From Saprospiraceae bacterium (lineage in GTDB: Bacteria > Bacteroidota > Bacteroidia > Chitinophagales > Saprospiraceae), in assembly GCA_020630435.1 (NCBI GenBank), contig JAHDBJ010000002.1, positions 62,001 to 126,000 on the forward strand: a DNA stretch of 64,000 bases, written 5' to 3'. The translations under genes were made by a program, and so were the position numbers. Positions 19,634-29,358 of the stretch are shown here, one piece after another. Numbering within the stretch: the first letter of the stretch is position 1; every line of letters starts with the position of its first letter. Below the pieces are notes generated by a model that had not been told where the DNA came from, searched no databases, and saw only the letters and a program-made list of their open reading frames with translations.

Positions 19634-20764
19634 TTAAATTTTTTCGATATATCGGCTTACACTAAGAATCATTCCCGCAGCCACACTCATAAACAATAAA
19701 GATGTTCCTCCCATACTCATTAGAGGGAGCGTTAATCCCGTTACGGGGACTAAGTGAACAGATACCGCAATATTGGCTAATGCTTGAATGACTATCATCA
19801 TCCCCATTCCTAAGGCAAGTAAAGCACCAAAGGACTTTTCACTTTTTACCACTATTTTTACACATCTAAAAAATAATAAGACATATAAAGAGAGTACAAT
19901 TAATCCACCAAACAGTCCGTATTCTTCGCATATTGTGGCATAAATAAAATCCGAATATGCGTGGGGTAAATGGTTTCTTTGAATGCTGTTTCCTGGTCCT
20001 AGTCCAAAAATTCCTCCATCCGCTATAGCTATCTTTGCTTGTTGGATTTGGTAGACACCATCGGTATTATTAAAGAAATCACTCAATCTAGTTCGCCAGG
20101 TATCGACCCGAATGATATCATCAAAAAATAAATCTCCTAAGACTACAAGTATAGAAAACATCGCTACACCACAAAACAAGAGTAAGCCAATGTATTTTAT
20201 AGAAACTCGACCGATAAACATCAGCAATAAACAAGTAATAAAAAGCAAAATGGCAGAGGATAAATCTGCTGGTGCTATCAGACCACATATGATAAGTATG
20301 GGAACGATAATCGGTAAAAATGCCGATTGTAAATCCTCAATATAATCTTGCTTGGATGAGATAGCTCTTGCCACGTAAGTGATGAGTGCTATCTTTGCAA
20401 AATCTGATGTTTGAAACGTAATATTAATTATCGGTAATGTTATCCATCGCCTCGCTTCGTTTAGTTCTGCTCCAAAGGCTATCGTAAAGACCAGCAAGGG
20501 TATCGCAAATAGTATCATAAAGGGAGCCGTTCGAGAATATTGCATATAATGTAGGAGGTAGCAAAAATAGGTCGTTAATAAACCTCCAATTACTAGAAAC
20601 AAATGTTTCATCAAATAATACTCTGTTCCTACGCCATTTTTATAAGCTATTGTTCCTGTTGAACTGTATACGGATAAGATAGAAATCACTGCCAAAAGGA
20701 TTACAACAGTCCATATCACTCTATCGCCTCTTAATTCCGAATAAATTCTTGTTCCAAATGACAT
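19634..20764 (-). CDS. ftsW: SEDS-family peptidoglycan polymerase FtsW
   Basis: FtsW is the septal SEDS glycosyltransferase that works with the class B PBP encoded upstream (FtsI). The 376-aa protein has about ten hydrophobic spans. Conserved features include LNEARRWI in the second quarter, the large-loop motif IADGGIFGLGPGNS followed by HAYSDFIYATICEEYG, and the late PVTGLTLPLMSMGG. It lies between murD (4 bp) and murG (2 bp). Confidence 0.96.
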   Translation of the reverse strand: MSFGTRIYSELRGDRVIWTVVILLAVISILSVYSSTGTIAYKNGVGTEYYLMKHLFLVIGGLLTTYFCYLLHYMQYSRTAPFMILFAIPLLVFTIAFGAELNEARRWITLPIINITFQTSDFAKIALITYVARAISSKQDYIEDLQSAFLPIIVPILIICGLIAPADLSSAILLFITCLLLMFIGRVSIKYIGLLLFCGVAMFSILVVLGDLFFDDIIRVDTWRTRLSDFFNNTDGVYQIQQAKIAIADGGIFGLGPGNSIQRNHLPHAYSDFIYATICEEYGLFGGLIVLSLYVLLFFRCVKIVVKSEKSFGALLALGMGMMIVIQALANIAVSVHLVPVTGLTLPLMSMGGTSLLFMSVAAGMILSVSRYIEKI

Positions 20765-20768
20765 AATG

Positions 20769-22064
20769 TTAAATAATTGGTTTTATGCTGTTTACAGCTT
20801 TTTTAAATTGATTTCCTCTATCGATGTAATTTTTAAATAAATCGAAACTAGCACAGGCTGGCGATAGTAATACCACATCTCCGCTTTCTGCTAATTTGCT
20901 GGATTGTGTTACTGCTGCTGCTGCACTTTTTGTTTCTATTATTTTTATATTAAAATGATCGAATGCTTCTAGGATTTTATGGTTATCTAGTCCTAGACAA
21001 ACAATCGCTTTTACTTTCTCTTGTACCAATGGAATGAGGGGAGAATAATCGTTTCCTTTATCTGTCCCTCCTACAATCCAAATTGTGTTTTTTGTCATTG
21101 CATCAAGGGCATAAAAAACAGCATCTACATTGGTAGCTTTGCTATCGTTGATGTATTCAATACCCTCAATTTCTGCTACTTTTTCTAACCGATGTGGGAT
21201 ACTTTCAAAGGTTTCTAACCCTTTTTGAATAACATCCTTATCCAAACCTATAATTTTTGCTGCTTGGATTGCGCATTCTGCATTGAATCGATTGTGTTTT
21301 CCTTTGATTGAACATTTTTCCCAATTAAAAGAATGGTCTTTTATGTATTGAGTAGTTTCAATTTTATAGTGTTTGGCATTTATATCCTTCTCAGAAAGAA
21401 ATTTTTTGATATTATCATCTTCCTGATTATATATGAATGAATCTTCTTTTTCTTGATTTTTTGTGATTCTAAATTTAGAAGCGATATAATTTTCCATTTT
21501 GTAATCATACCTATCCAAGTGATCAGGCGTGATATTTAATAAGATCGCAATATCGGGTTTGAAATTTTGAATGCTATCTAACTGAAAACTGCTAACTTCT
21601 AATACATAAAGATCGAAATCTTCTTGTGCCACTTGTCGAGCAAAACTAAAGCCAATATTCCCGCCTAGACCTACATTTAAATTTGCCGTTTTCAACAAAT
21701 GATAAATCAATGAGGTCGTTGTCGTTTTTCCATTACTTCCAGTAATTGCTATAATTTTGGCATCTGTATATCTATGGGCGAATTCAATTTCTCCAATTAC
21801 AGATATTCCGTTATTTCTTAGCTTTTGTATAAGCGAGACCTTATCAGGTATACCGGGACTTTTGATTACCTCATCAGCACTTAAAATTCGCTCGATATCA
21901 TGTTGTCCTTCTTCATATTCTATTTGATGTTTTTCTAATTCTTCTTTGTAATTATCTTTGATAGTCCCTTTATCAGAAAGAAATACCTCAAAGCCTTTTT
22001 CTTGTGCTAGTATTGCTGCACCAACACCACTTTCGCCACCGCCTAGTATGCATATTTTTTTCAT
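20769..22064 (-). CDS. murD: UDP-N-acetylmuramoylalanine--D-glutamate ligase
   Basis: MurD adds D-glutamate to UDP-MurNAc-L-Ala. The 431-aa protein shows the N-terminal ILGGGESGVGAAI fold, the ATP loop ITGSNGKTTTTSL at about 110, VLEVSSFQLD, and a C-terminal domain with YINDSKATNVDA and WIVGGTDKGNDY. It lies between mraY (27 bp) and ftsW (4 bp). Confidence 0.96.
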   Translation of the reverse strand: MKKICILGGGESGVGAAILAQEKGFEVFLSDKGTIKDNYKEELEKHQIEYEEGQHDIERILSADEVIKSPGIPDKVSLIQKLRNNGISVIGEIEFAHRYTDAKIIAITGSNGKTTTTSLIYHLLKTANLNVGLGGNIGFSFARQVAQEDFDLYVLEVSSFQLDSIQNFKPDIAILLNITPDHLDRYDYKMENYIASKFRITKNQEKEDSFIYNQEDDNIKKFLSEKDINAKHYKIETTQYIKDHSFNWEKCSIKGKHNRFNAECAIQAAKIIGLDKDVIQKGLETFESIPHRLEKVAEIEGIEYINDSKATNVDAVFYALDAMTKNTIWIVGGTDKGNDYSPLIPLVQEKVKAIVCLGLDNHKILEAFDHFNIKIIETKSAAAAVTQSSKLAESGDVVLLSPACASFDLFKNYIDRGNQFKKAVNSIKPII

Positions 22065-22091
22065 AGTATTTCTTTTTATAATGGCTAACGT

Positions 22092-23348
22092 TTATCTCAT
22101 TTTTAAGGTAACTATCGTTAGTACAGCTAGCAAGATTCCGATAATCCAAAATCGAGTGACAATCTTTGCTTCGTGGATTCCTTTTTTCTGATAGTGATGG
22201 TGTAGGGGAGACATTAAGAATATTCGTCTTCCTTCTCCATATTTTTTCTTGGTATACTTGAAATAAGCTACTTGAAGCATGACGGAAAGATTTTCAGCTA
22301 CAAAGATTCCGCAAAGCAAAGGAATCAATAATTCTTTCCGTATAAGAATCGCTAAACAAGCGATAATACCTCCAATAGTGAGGCTTCCAGTATCTCCCAT
22401 AAATATTTGAGCAGGGAATGAATTATACCATAAGAAGCCTATACAAGCTCCTAGAAAACAAGCCGCAAAAATCACTAACTCTGCCGAATCGGGAATGAAA
22501 AGTATATTTAAGTAATCGGCTGTAATCGTATTTCCTGATACATACGCCAAAATTCCCAATGTGGCGCCTATGATGGCAGATACACCTGTCGCTAAACCAT
22601 CTATACCATCCGTTAAATTTGCTGCATTGGATACTGCTGTTACAATAAAAATTACGATAGGTATAAAAATTATCCATGCCCATTTAGGGGCATTGTCGCC
22701 TAAAAACCAAAGCCATTTTGAATAATTGATTTCATTATCTTTCATAAATGGAACATTGGTTAGCATTGTATTGACATAAACCATTTCAATGGTGTCTCGA
22801 ATATTTCTAGGATTTACAACATCAAATTTTTCTCCGACAACTTCATAATTAAATTCTTCGGCTGTTTCGACATCAACCCTTACAACTACTTCATTACTAC
22901 AAAACATTACAACCCCTATAATCAAGCCTAGAACGACTTGTCCCATGACTTTAAACTTCCCTCTTAAGCCATCTTTATTTTTTCTAAAAACCTTTATATA
23001 ATCATCCGCAAATCCAATGATTCCCATCCAAATGGTTGCTAAGATCATTAGTAGGATGTAAATATTATCTAGTTTGGCAAATAAAAGACAGGGGATTAAA
23101 ATTGCCATAATGATAATCACGCCTCCCATTGTAGGTGTGCCTTCTTTTTGTTTTTGTCCTTCTAGTCCTAAGTCTCTTACTGTTTCGCCGACTTGTAATC
23201 TTCGTAAAATATTAATTATTCTTTTCCCAAATAGAATGGTAATAATTAAGGATAAAATGATAGCTGCACTCGCCCTAAATGAGATATATCCAAATAGTCT
23301 CCACCAACCGTCTGCTTCGTTTAAGTAATCAAATAAATGGTACAGCAT
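22092..23348 (-). CDS. mraY: phospho-N-acetylmuramoyl-pentapeptide-transferase
   Basis: MraY transfers phospho-MurNAc-pentapeptide to undecaprenyl phosphate, making lipid I. The 418-aa integral membrane protein has about ten spans. Signature segments are GTPTMGG at about 72, [29 protein letters not shown] and [12 protein letters not shown]. It is longer than the approximately 360 aa of E. coli MraY because of a periplasmic insertion at about 150-230, a length typical of Bacteroidota. The gap upstream to murE contains a foldback repeat. Confidence 0.97.
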   Translation of the reverse strand: MLYHLFDYLNEADGWWRLFGYISFRASAAIILSLIITILFGKRIINILRRLQVGETVRDLGLEGQKQKEGTPTMGGVIIIMAILIPCLLFAKLDNIYILLMILATIWMGIIGFADDYIKVFRKNKDGLRGKFKVMGQVVLGLIIGVVMFCSNEVVVRVDVETAEEFNYEVVGEKFDVVNPRNIRDTIEMVYVNTMLTNVPFMKDNEINYSKWLWFLGDNAPKWAWIIFIPIVIFIVTAVSNAANLTDGIDGLATGVSAIIGATLGILAYVSGNTITADYLNILFIPDSAELVIFAACFLGACIGFLWYNSFPAQIFMGDTGSLTIGGIIACLAILIRKELLIPLLCGIFVAENLSVMLQVAYFKYTKKKYGEGRRIFLMSPLHHHYQKKGIHEAKIVTRFWIIGILLAVLTIVTLKMR

Positions 23349-23657
23349 GATTTTTTTATTAAAAAATTATAAAAGAAGTTGTTCAAAAATAACTTACTGG
23401 CTTCTGAAAAAGCCTTTTTACTTCCATTTTTACTTTTTTTTCACTCCGTAGCTCGGCTATGCAGTTCTTAAAAAGTGCAATGGAAACAAAAATTCAATTT
23501 TAATAAGTTCAGCAGTCATTCTTGAACAACTTCAAAATAAAAAGTAGCAAGTATCAACACCCTCGTTGAAAATTGAAGAGTTAAGAACAAAGGAGATCAA
23601 AACTTGAGTGGAATAGGTTATTGACACTGCTACTAATTCTTCTTAAACAATTTTATA
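23349..23657. other. murE-mraY intergenic gap
   Basis: This 309-bp gap is by far the largest inside the dcw cluster. About half of it is the 159-bp foldback repeat at 23375-23533. The remaining 124 bp hold no convincing reading frame. In E. coli-type clusters murF occupies this position; here there is no trace of it. Confidence 0.7.
23375..23533. repeat. foldback repeat (GAAGTTGTTCAA ends), copy 1
   Basis: The element is 159 bp with 16-bp terminal inverted repeats, GAAGTTGTTCAA-A-AAT on the left and its complement with one mismatch on the right. Inside are GGCTTCTGAAAAAGCC, a small hairpin of its own, and a segment CTCCGTAGCTCGGCTATG. The left and right parts recur at 40179-40265. No transposase is encoded, so it resembles a MITE or other non-autonomous foldback element. 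It lies between murE and mraY and would be transcribed with them. Confidence 0.75.
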
Positions 23658-25112
23658 TTACTCTAAAAATTTCCTTAATATTTCTTTATCGTCAAAATGG
23701 TGCTTTACACCATTGATTTCCTGATATTTTTCATGTCCTTTCCCTGCAACTAAAATAATGTCGCCAGATTTTGCTAGCGAACAGGCTGTTTTAATGCCTT
23801 GTTTTCTGTTTGTAATGGACAATACTTTTCTTTGGGCTTCAATGGGGATGCCTTTTTCCATATCCTGAATGATACGTTCAGGTTGTTCTGTTCTGGGGTT
23901 ATCAGAGGTTAATATAACTTGGTCGCTGTAATCACAAGCAATTTCAGCCATTAAAGGTCTTTTCGCTTTATCTCTATCTCCTCCACAGCCAACGACTGTT
24001 ATAACTGTTGTATTTTTTGATTTTAATTGTTCAATGGTTTTAAGGACTTTTTCTAATGCATCAGGCGTGTGGGCATAATCCACAATTCCGATGATGTTTT
24101 CTTTTGTAAAGGTTAGGCATTCAAACCGTCCTTCTGCTGTTTGTAGTTGACTTAATGTTTTTAATAATTCTAATTCTTCCACACCAAGTAATTTTGCTAC
24201 GGCATAAACGGTAAGGATATTATAAGCATTGAATTCTCCTATCAGTCTTGTGAAAAAATCTGTTCCCCCTAGATCCAAGTGTAATCCTGTAATCGAATTA
24301 TCAAGTATTTTAGTTTTAAAATCAGCTACTTTTTTTAAGCCATAAAAATATTTTTTTGCCTTTGTATTTTGAAGCATGACTGTGCCTCTTTTATCGTCGA
24401 TATTGCTTAATGCAAAAGCATCGTTTGTTAATCCATCAAAGAAGGCTTTTTTAGCTTCTATATACGCTGCAAAGGTTTTATGATAATCAATATGATCGTG
24501 GGTTATATTTGTAAATATACCTCCTACAAATTTCAAACCTGCAATTCGTTCTTGATGAACGGCATGGGAACTGACTTCCATAAATACATAATCGCAACCC
24601 TCCTCCCGTATTAAAGCCAATAATTGATTAAGCCTAATGGCATCTGGAGTTGTATGAGTCGCTGCTATTGTTTTTTGTCCGATTTTATTTTCTACTGTAG
24701 AGAGCAAGCCTACTTTATATCCTAAATCACTAAATAAACGATATAAGAGTGTAGCTGTTGTCGTTTTTCCATTTGTACCAGTAACACCAACTAACTTTAA
24801 AGAGTGCGAAGGGTTACCATAAAAATTTGATGCGGCTTGTCCTAGTGTTTTCGCACTGTTTTCTACTTGAATGTAGTGGACTTGCTGCTTCAAATTTTCA
24901 GGTAACGCTTCGCATATAATAGAGCTTGCTCCTTTTTCAACCGCCTTGTCAATGAACTTGTGACCGTCTACATTAACTCCTCGAACTGCAAAAAACACAT
25001 CTCCTTCTTCTACTTTTCTAGAGTCAAAGACAATCTTATTAATTTGTTTGGGTATTTTGTTAATTTTTTTTTTAACAGAAACCCCAACTAATATTTTGCT
25101 CAGGTCTTTCAA
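23658..25112 (-). CDS. murE: UDP-MurNAc-L-Ala-D-Glu ligase (meso-diaminopimelate adding)
   Basis: MurE adds the third residue of the peptidoglycan stem peptide. The 484-aa protein has the N-terminal substrate domain (KIVFDSRKVEEGDVFFAV), the ATP loop VTGTNGKTTTATLL at about 109, YAHTPDALEKVL, and the LTSDNPRTEQ segment. The DNPR motif is the established marker for enzymes that use meso-diaminopimelate rather than lysine, so the cell wall is predicted to be of the DAP type. It follows ftsI by 127 bp and is separated from mraY by the foldback repeat. Confidence 0.96.
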   Translation of the reverse strand: MKDLSKILVGVSVKKKINKIPKQINKIVFDSRKVEEGDVFFAVRGVNVDGHKFIDKAVEKGASSIICEALPENLKQQVHYIQVENSAKTLGQAASNFYGNPSHSLKLVGVTGTNGKTTTATLLYRLFSDLGYKVGLLSTVENKIGQKTIAATHTTPDAIRLNQLLALIREEGCDYVFMEVSSHAVHQERIAGLKFVGGIFTNITHDHIDYHKTFAAYIEAKKAFFDGLTNDAFALSNIDDKRGTVMLQNTKAKKYFYGLKKVADFKTKILDNSITGLHLDLGGTDFFTRLIGEFNAYNILTVYAVAKLLGVEELELLKTLSQLQTAEGRFECLTFTKENIIGIVDYAHTPDALEKVLKTIEQLKSKNTTVITVVGCGGDRDKAKRPLMAEIACDYSDQVILTSDNPRTEQPERIIQDMEKGIPIEAQRKVLSITNRKQGIKTACSLAKSGDIILVAGKGHEKYQEINGVKHHFDDKEILRKFLE

Positions 25113-25239
25113 TTGTATTTGTTTATCAATAGATATAGTGCTTTTATTTTTAGATAACTGTATGAGATGAAGAAGACATTCAATCCAATTATACGTTTAA
25201 AAAAATCAGCTCTTTTATCTATCGTTATTGCTGTTAGTT

Positions 25240-27354
25240 TTAGTCTAATGTCAGAACAATTCGCTGTCCTCTTGCCTTGGTACCTGGTTTAATGGATTGT
25301 GATACAACCTTACCGATACCTTTGGTTTCCACTTGCAATTTTCTACTTTCTAAAATATATAAAGCATCTCTCAGTCCCATCCCTCTTACGCTTGGAATTA
25401 TATCCTTTTCTATTTTTCTGGTTTTTAATGCAATGGTATCTGCTGCTGCTGCTGTAACAGCCCAATTTTTATTTGCATTATCCCCATAAGGCAATTTGAG
25501 ATAACTCAATATATACTTCATTTCATCTTTCTTTCCTGCATCATACGTTGGCAATTGACGAGTTGCTAAAATTGGTCGTAATTTAGCATTTACAGGCACT
25601 TGCATTTCAATTTGTGATGCATAGCATTTGTCTGCAATTTCTCTGAAAACGGGGCCTGCTACCTCACCACCATAAAATCCATGTTGTTTAGGCCCATTTA
25701 TAAGTACTATACAAGAGTATATTGGTTTCTCAGCAGGGAAATAACCTGCAAATGATGCTTGATATTTTATTTTTGATTTCTTCATCCGCTTATAATCAAC
25801 CTGAGCGGTTCCTGTTTTACCTGCAAAATTATACTGCTTTGTGGCTAGTTTTTTTGCTGTACCATTTAACACGACACCTTCTAAAAGCTCTTTTGCTTTC
25901 TGAATCGTTTTCGGAGAAGCAATTCGATTATTCACAATCGTAGGTTTGAATTTCTCTAATGTTTTATCAAACCGTTGAATCTCACTTACTAAATGAGGTT
26001 TCATCATTTTACCATTATTCGCAACAGCATTGTAAAATGACAATACTTGTAATGGCGACATGGTTAATTCATAACCTATTGACATCCAAGGCAAAGTCGT
26101 GCCACTCCATTTATCCTCTTTACTATAAGCCTCTTTGATAAAAGGCGGTAATTCGCCATCTATCTCTATCCCTGTTGGCAAATGTAGGCTCATGCTTTTT
26201 AGTCTATTGATAAACTTCCTAGAGCCACCATCTTCATCATAGCCTCGAACGACTAGCTTTGAAATTCCTACATTTGAAGATATTTCAAAGGCTTTTCTAG
26301 CCGTTGTTTCATTGAGTCCGTGATACGAAGCATCCCGCATTTCATCTTCATAGAACATCGTTTTACCAAGCTCTAAATTGATGGTATCTTCCAAATCGAC
26401 TTTATTGTCTTCCATTAGAGCCATCATTGAAGCCAATTTGAATGTTGAGCCTGGTTCTACTTGATTCCCGACTGCAAAATTATAGGTTTCCCACCATCCT
26501 TCTTTATGTCTACCAAGATTTGCAATTGCTTTGATTGCGCCTGTTTTGACTTCCATTACAATAGCAGTTCCATACTCTGCATCGTGCTTTCTAACCGCTT
26601 TTAACAATGCTTCTTCTGTGATGTCTTGGATGTTTACATCGATAGTAGTCTTAATATCGTTACCGCTTTGAGCTTTGATTTCTGTCAAGTCATTAACAGG
26701 AATCCAAGTATTACCAGCTACTCTTTGCATCAATCGCTTTCCTTCTGCTCCCTTTAATTCTTCATCGAATGCTCCTTCTAAGCCAATGGGTTTAATGCCT
26801 TCTCTTACATAACCAATTGTTCTATGAGCCAATAGACGATACGGTCTTTTTCGTTCGCTTTTCATTTCTGCTATAAATCCACCTTTATACTGTCCAAGTT
26901 TAAAAAGTGGGAATTTTTTTATTTCCTCTAGTTCGTTATAGGGAACTTTATTTTTAATAAGCAAATAACGATTCTTCTTCTTTCTTGCTTCGATTAGCTT
27001 TTCTCTCCAACCACCTACTGTATAGGAATTATCCACATAAGTCGCTAAACAATAGGATAGTGAATCGAGGGTGTTATTAAAATTTTCATCAGAAACAACT
27101 TTATCACTTAAGTCTAAATGGATAGCATAATAGGGTAGCGATACGGCTAATAAGCTCCCATCTTGAGCAAAGATGCTTCCTCGTTCTGCTTCTACAGCCC
27201 TATATTGTACATAGGATTTCTCCTTTAGTGCTTTCCATTTTTCTCCTTCGTAAATTGAAATTTTTACGGCTCTTCCAAATATCAAAATAGCAAAGAGAAC
27301 GATGCCCGCTAGAACAACGTAGATTCTCCATAACATTTCATTTTTGATATTCAT
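25240..27354 (-). CDS. ftsI: class B penicillin-binding protein with PASTA domain (FtsI)
   Basis: This septal transpeptidase cross-links peptidoglycan at the division site and pairs with FtsW. The 704-aa protein has one N-terminal span (about 9-29), a dimerisation/pedestal domain starting ERGSIFAQDG, and the transpeptidase domain with the SxxK active serine S303-TF-K306 (PGSTFKLAS), SSN at 359-361 and KTG at 513-515. A single C-terminal PASTA domain follows at about 645-704 (PSVRGMGLRDALYILES), a feature absent from E. coli FtsI but common in this phylum. It lies 27 bp after the ftsL-like gene. Confidence 0.95.
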   Translation of the reverse strand: MNIKNEMLWRIYVVLAGIVLFAILIFGRAVKISIYEGEKWKALKEKSYVQYRAVEAERGSIFAQDGSLLAVSLPYYAIHLDLSDKVVSDENFNNTLDSLSYCLATYVDNSYTVGGWREKLIEARKKKNRYLLIKNKVPYNELEEIKKFPLFKLGQYKGGFIAEMKSERKRPYRLLAHRTIGYVREGIKPIGLEGAFDEELKGAEGKRLMQRVAGNTWIPVNDLTEIKAQSGNDIKTTIDVNIQDITEEALLKAVRKHDAEYGTAIVMEVKTGAIKAIANLGRHKEGWWETYNFAVGNQVEPGSTFKLASMMALMEDNKVDLEDTINLELGKTMFYEDEMRDASYHGLNETTARKAFEISSNVGISKLVVRGYDEDGGSRKFINRLKSMSLHLPTGIEIDGELPPFIKEAYSKEDKWSGTTLPWMSIGYELTMSPLQVLSFYNAVANNGKMMKPHLVSEIQRFDKTLEKFKPTIVNNRIASPKTIQKAKELLEGVVLNGTAKKLATKQYNFAGKTGTAQVDYKRMKKSKIKYQASFAGYFPAEKPIYSCIVLINGPKQHGFYGGEVAGPVFREIADKCYASQIEMQVPVNAKLRPILATRQLPTYDAGKKDEMKYILSYLKLPYGDNANKNWAVTAAAADTIALKTRKIEKDIIPSVRGMGLRDALYILESRKLQVETKGIGKVVSQSIKPGTKARGQRIVLTLD

Positions 27355-27381
27355 TTTACAACTAATTCACTATGAAAAAAG

Positions 27382-27708
27382 CTATTCTTTCTTCTGTTTC
27401 ACAATTATTTTTTTAGGTTTATTATTTAACCTACTGATGTCCAAATCTCTAACTTTTTTTGAAACTTCTGTTTGTTTGGTATTAAACATGAGTTCTGATT
27501 TTATAGACATATATTCCCACCTCAATTCTTTAATTTGATTTTGTAATCGTTCAATCTCTCGTACATTACGTTCTGCATAGTGTACATTGGCAATGTATAT
27601 CATCGTTAAAAAACCTAAGAACAAAACGAAAGGTAAATTCTTCAAAATTAGGTTTGAAAGAATTGCTCCTAGAGCAGTATAATCTCGAAATGTTTTTTTT
27701 TTTGCCAT
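27382..27708 (-). CDS. ftsL: FtsL-like division protein
   Basis: This 108-aa bitopic protein has a basic cytoplasmic N-terminus, one membrane span at about 26-44 (LPFVLFLGFLTMIYIANVHY) and a periplasmic coiled coil with heptad-like leucines and isoleucines (REIERLQNQIKELRWEY). Size, topology and position between rsmH and ftsI are those of the Bacteroidota FtsL family; the sequence itself is poorly conserved. It would bridge FtsQ and the FtsW-FtsI synthase. Confidence 0.85.
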   Translation of the reverse strand: MAKKKTFRDYTALGAILSNLILKNLPFVLFLGFLTMIYIANVHYAERNVREIERLQNQIKELRWEYMSIKSELMFNTKQTEVSKKVRDLDISRLNNKPKKIIVKQKKE

Positions 27709-27756
27709 TTTTATATCTAAATTTTTCTCAAATATTAAAGTTGTTTAAAAAATTAA

Positions 27757-27788
27757 AAAGCCGGCGGCAACCACTCCGCCGACCTTTT
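27757..27788 (-). terminator. terminator-like hairpin between rsmH and ftsL
   Basis: Read on the minus strand, CGGCGG and CCGCCG form a GC-rich stem around an 8-base loop. The stem is extended by a T-G pair and further pairs past a bulged G and ends in TTTTT. It is the most GC-rich spot for several kilobases and has all the features of an intrinsic terminator, yet it lies inside the dcw cluster. Partial termination here would set mraZ-rsmH expression apart from that of the downstream genes. Confidence 0.65.
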
Positions 27789-27880
27789 GCAAGAATTATC
27801 GAGATTTGAAATACAAAACCTCAACATGAAATATGAGAAAAAACTTAATTAGTTTTAATTTTAGGACACTTTTAACCCAT

Positions 27881-28777
27881 CTATACTTTTTCTGCAACTC
27901 TCATTTTAGCACTTCTCGCCCTAGAATTTTTTTGAACTTCTTCTTTGGAAGGTTCAATTGCTTTTTTAGTAATTATCTTGAAGGGACGATAGATATTTCC
28001 ATAAAAATCTTTCTGGTGTTTTCCTTCAAAATTTCCATTTTTGAAAAAGTTTTTTGTCAATCGATCTTCTAGAGAGTGATACGAAATAATGACTAACTTT
28101 CCACTAGGTTTTAGAACCTCTAAACTTGCTTCAAAGAACGCTTTCAATGCCCCCATTTCATCATTAACTTCTATTCGTAATGCCTGAAACACTTGGGCAA
28201 AATATCTTGGGGGTTTACCCATCACAATTGGCTCTAGCAATCTTAGAAAATCATTGATTGTTTTAAACTTTGATAAACTTCGTTCTGCTACAATTGCTTT
28301 TGCCAACGTCTTAGAATTTCTAACCTCGCCATATTCACTAAACAAAGACTGTAATTCTTCAATAGTATAGGTGTTTAGAATATCCCTTGCTGTAAGCTGT
28401 CCTTGTTGATTCATCCGCATATCCAAATCTGCATCAAAACGATAAGAAAAACCTCTTTCGGCTTTATTTAGTTGATGAGAGGATACCCCTAAATCAGCAA
28501 GTATACCATCAACAGTTTTGATACCATGTAATCGTAGATAACGCTTTAAGTAACGAAAGTTATTTCCTACGAAAAGGAATCTATCATCTTGTGGAATATT
28601 TGCAAGCGCATCTTCATCCTGATCAAAACCTAGCAATTTACCATTACTATCCAATCTTTTCAAAATTGCCCTTGAATGTCCACCACCTCCAAATGTAGCA
28701 TCTATATATATGCCTCCAACATCTCCGATAAGAGCATCGACACTTTGAGTCAATAAAACGGGATCATGATAACTCAT
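27881..28777 (-). CDS. rsmH: 16S rRNA (cytosine1402-N4)-methyltransferase
   Basis: RsmH methylates N4 of C1402 in 16S rRNA. At 298 aa it has normal length. Features are the N-terminal YHDPVLL, the SAM-binding IYIDATFGGGGHSRAIL, GILADLGVSSHQL, FQALRIEVNDE, ISYHSLEDR and the C-terminal NSRARSAKMRVAE. It lies 71 bp after mraZ as in most bacteria, and is followed by a 172-bp gap with a hairpin before ftsL. Confidence 0.97.
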   Translation of the reverse strand: MSYHDPVLLTQSVDALIGDVGGIYIDATFGGGGHSRAILKRLDSNGKLLGFDQDEDALANIPQDDRFLFVGNNFRYLKRYLRLHGIKTVDGILADLGVSSHQLNKAERGFSYRFDADLDMRMNQQGQLTARDILNTYTIEELQSLFSEYGEVRNSKTLAKAIVAERSLSKFKTINDFLRLLEPIVMGKPPRYFAQVFQALRIEVNDEMGALKAFFEASLEVLKPSGKLVIISYHSLEDRLTKNFFKNGNFEGKHQKDFYGNIYRPFKIITKKAIEPSKEEVQKNSRARSAKMRVAEKV

Positions 28778-28848
28778 TGATTCAAAATATATTCAGTACC
28801 GTTTATTATTTTTTTATTAGAAAACTTAGATTAAAAACAATCTATCGT

Positions 28849-29313
28849 TTATTCCTCTGTATTGTTTTTCATCTTTGTCATTACTTTTGCTGCTAAATCT
28901 GAAAAATCTTCAGGCTCATCATCAAACATCATATCATACTGTTCTTTGCTCCAAAGTTCTATACGATCTTGATATGCAAAAATGACAACCTCTTTTTCAA
29001 TATTGGCATATTCTTTTAACCGTTTTGGAAGTAAAATACGGTCATTCGAATCTGCTTCTAACTCTGTTGCACCTCTGTAAAAGTAACGGGTAAATTTTCT
29101 ATCGTTAGGATCGAACTGATTGAGTTTTTGAATCTCTTCAGTGATTTTCTGCCATTCTTTGATAGGATAGAGTGTGAGGCATTTTTCAAAACCTCTGTTA
29201 ATGACAAACCTTAGCTTTTCCTCCGGATTGAGCTGTTTTAGCAATAGGGAGGGCAAACGCATTCTTAGCTTTGCATCAACTTTACATTCATATTCTCCTA
29301 AAAATTGTGGCAT
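28849..29313 (-). CDS. mraZ: transcriptional regulator MraZ
   Basis: MraZ is an AbrB-fold DNA-binding protein that represses its own dcw operon. The 154-aa protein begins FLGEYECKVDAKLRMRLPS and has the second repeat around ATELEADSNDRILLPKRLKEYA, the two MraZ domains expected. It is the first gene of the cluster. Upstream at 29359-29390 are three AAAGTGG-type boxes with 10-bp spacing, the kind of site MraZ is known to bind in other bacteria. Confidence 0.95.
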   Translation of the reverse strand: MPQFLGEYECKVDAKLRMRLPSLLLKQLNPEEKLRFVINRGFEKCLTLYPIKEWQKITEEIQKLNQFDPNDRKFTRYFYRGATELEADSNDRILLPKRLKEYANIEKEVVIFAYQDRIELWSKEQYDMMFDDEPEDFSDLAAKVMTKMKNNTEE

Positions 29314-29341
29314 AATTTTACCTAACTCTTCATTTTCACTT

Positions 29342-29349
29342 CAAATATA
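29342..29349 (-). promoter_or_regulatory. -7 box (TATATTTG) of the mraZ/dcw promoter
   Basis: On the minus strand these bases read TATATTTG, a perfect match to the Bacteroidota TAnnTTTG -7 box, 28 bp upstream of the mraZ start. The MraZ boxes begin 9 bp further upstream, where they would cover the -33 region. Confidence 0.6.
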
Positions 29350-29358
29350 ATTGTTTTC

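Noticed and set aside
23349-23657. Remnant of murF between murE and mraY
   Set aside because: No MurF-like motif in any frame; the gap is filled by the foldback element, and murF is usually elsewhere in Bacteroidota.
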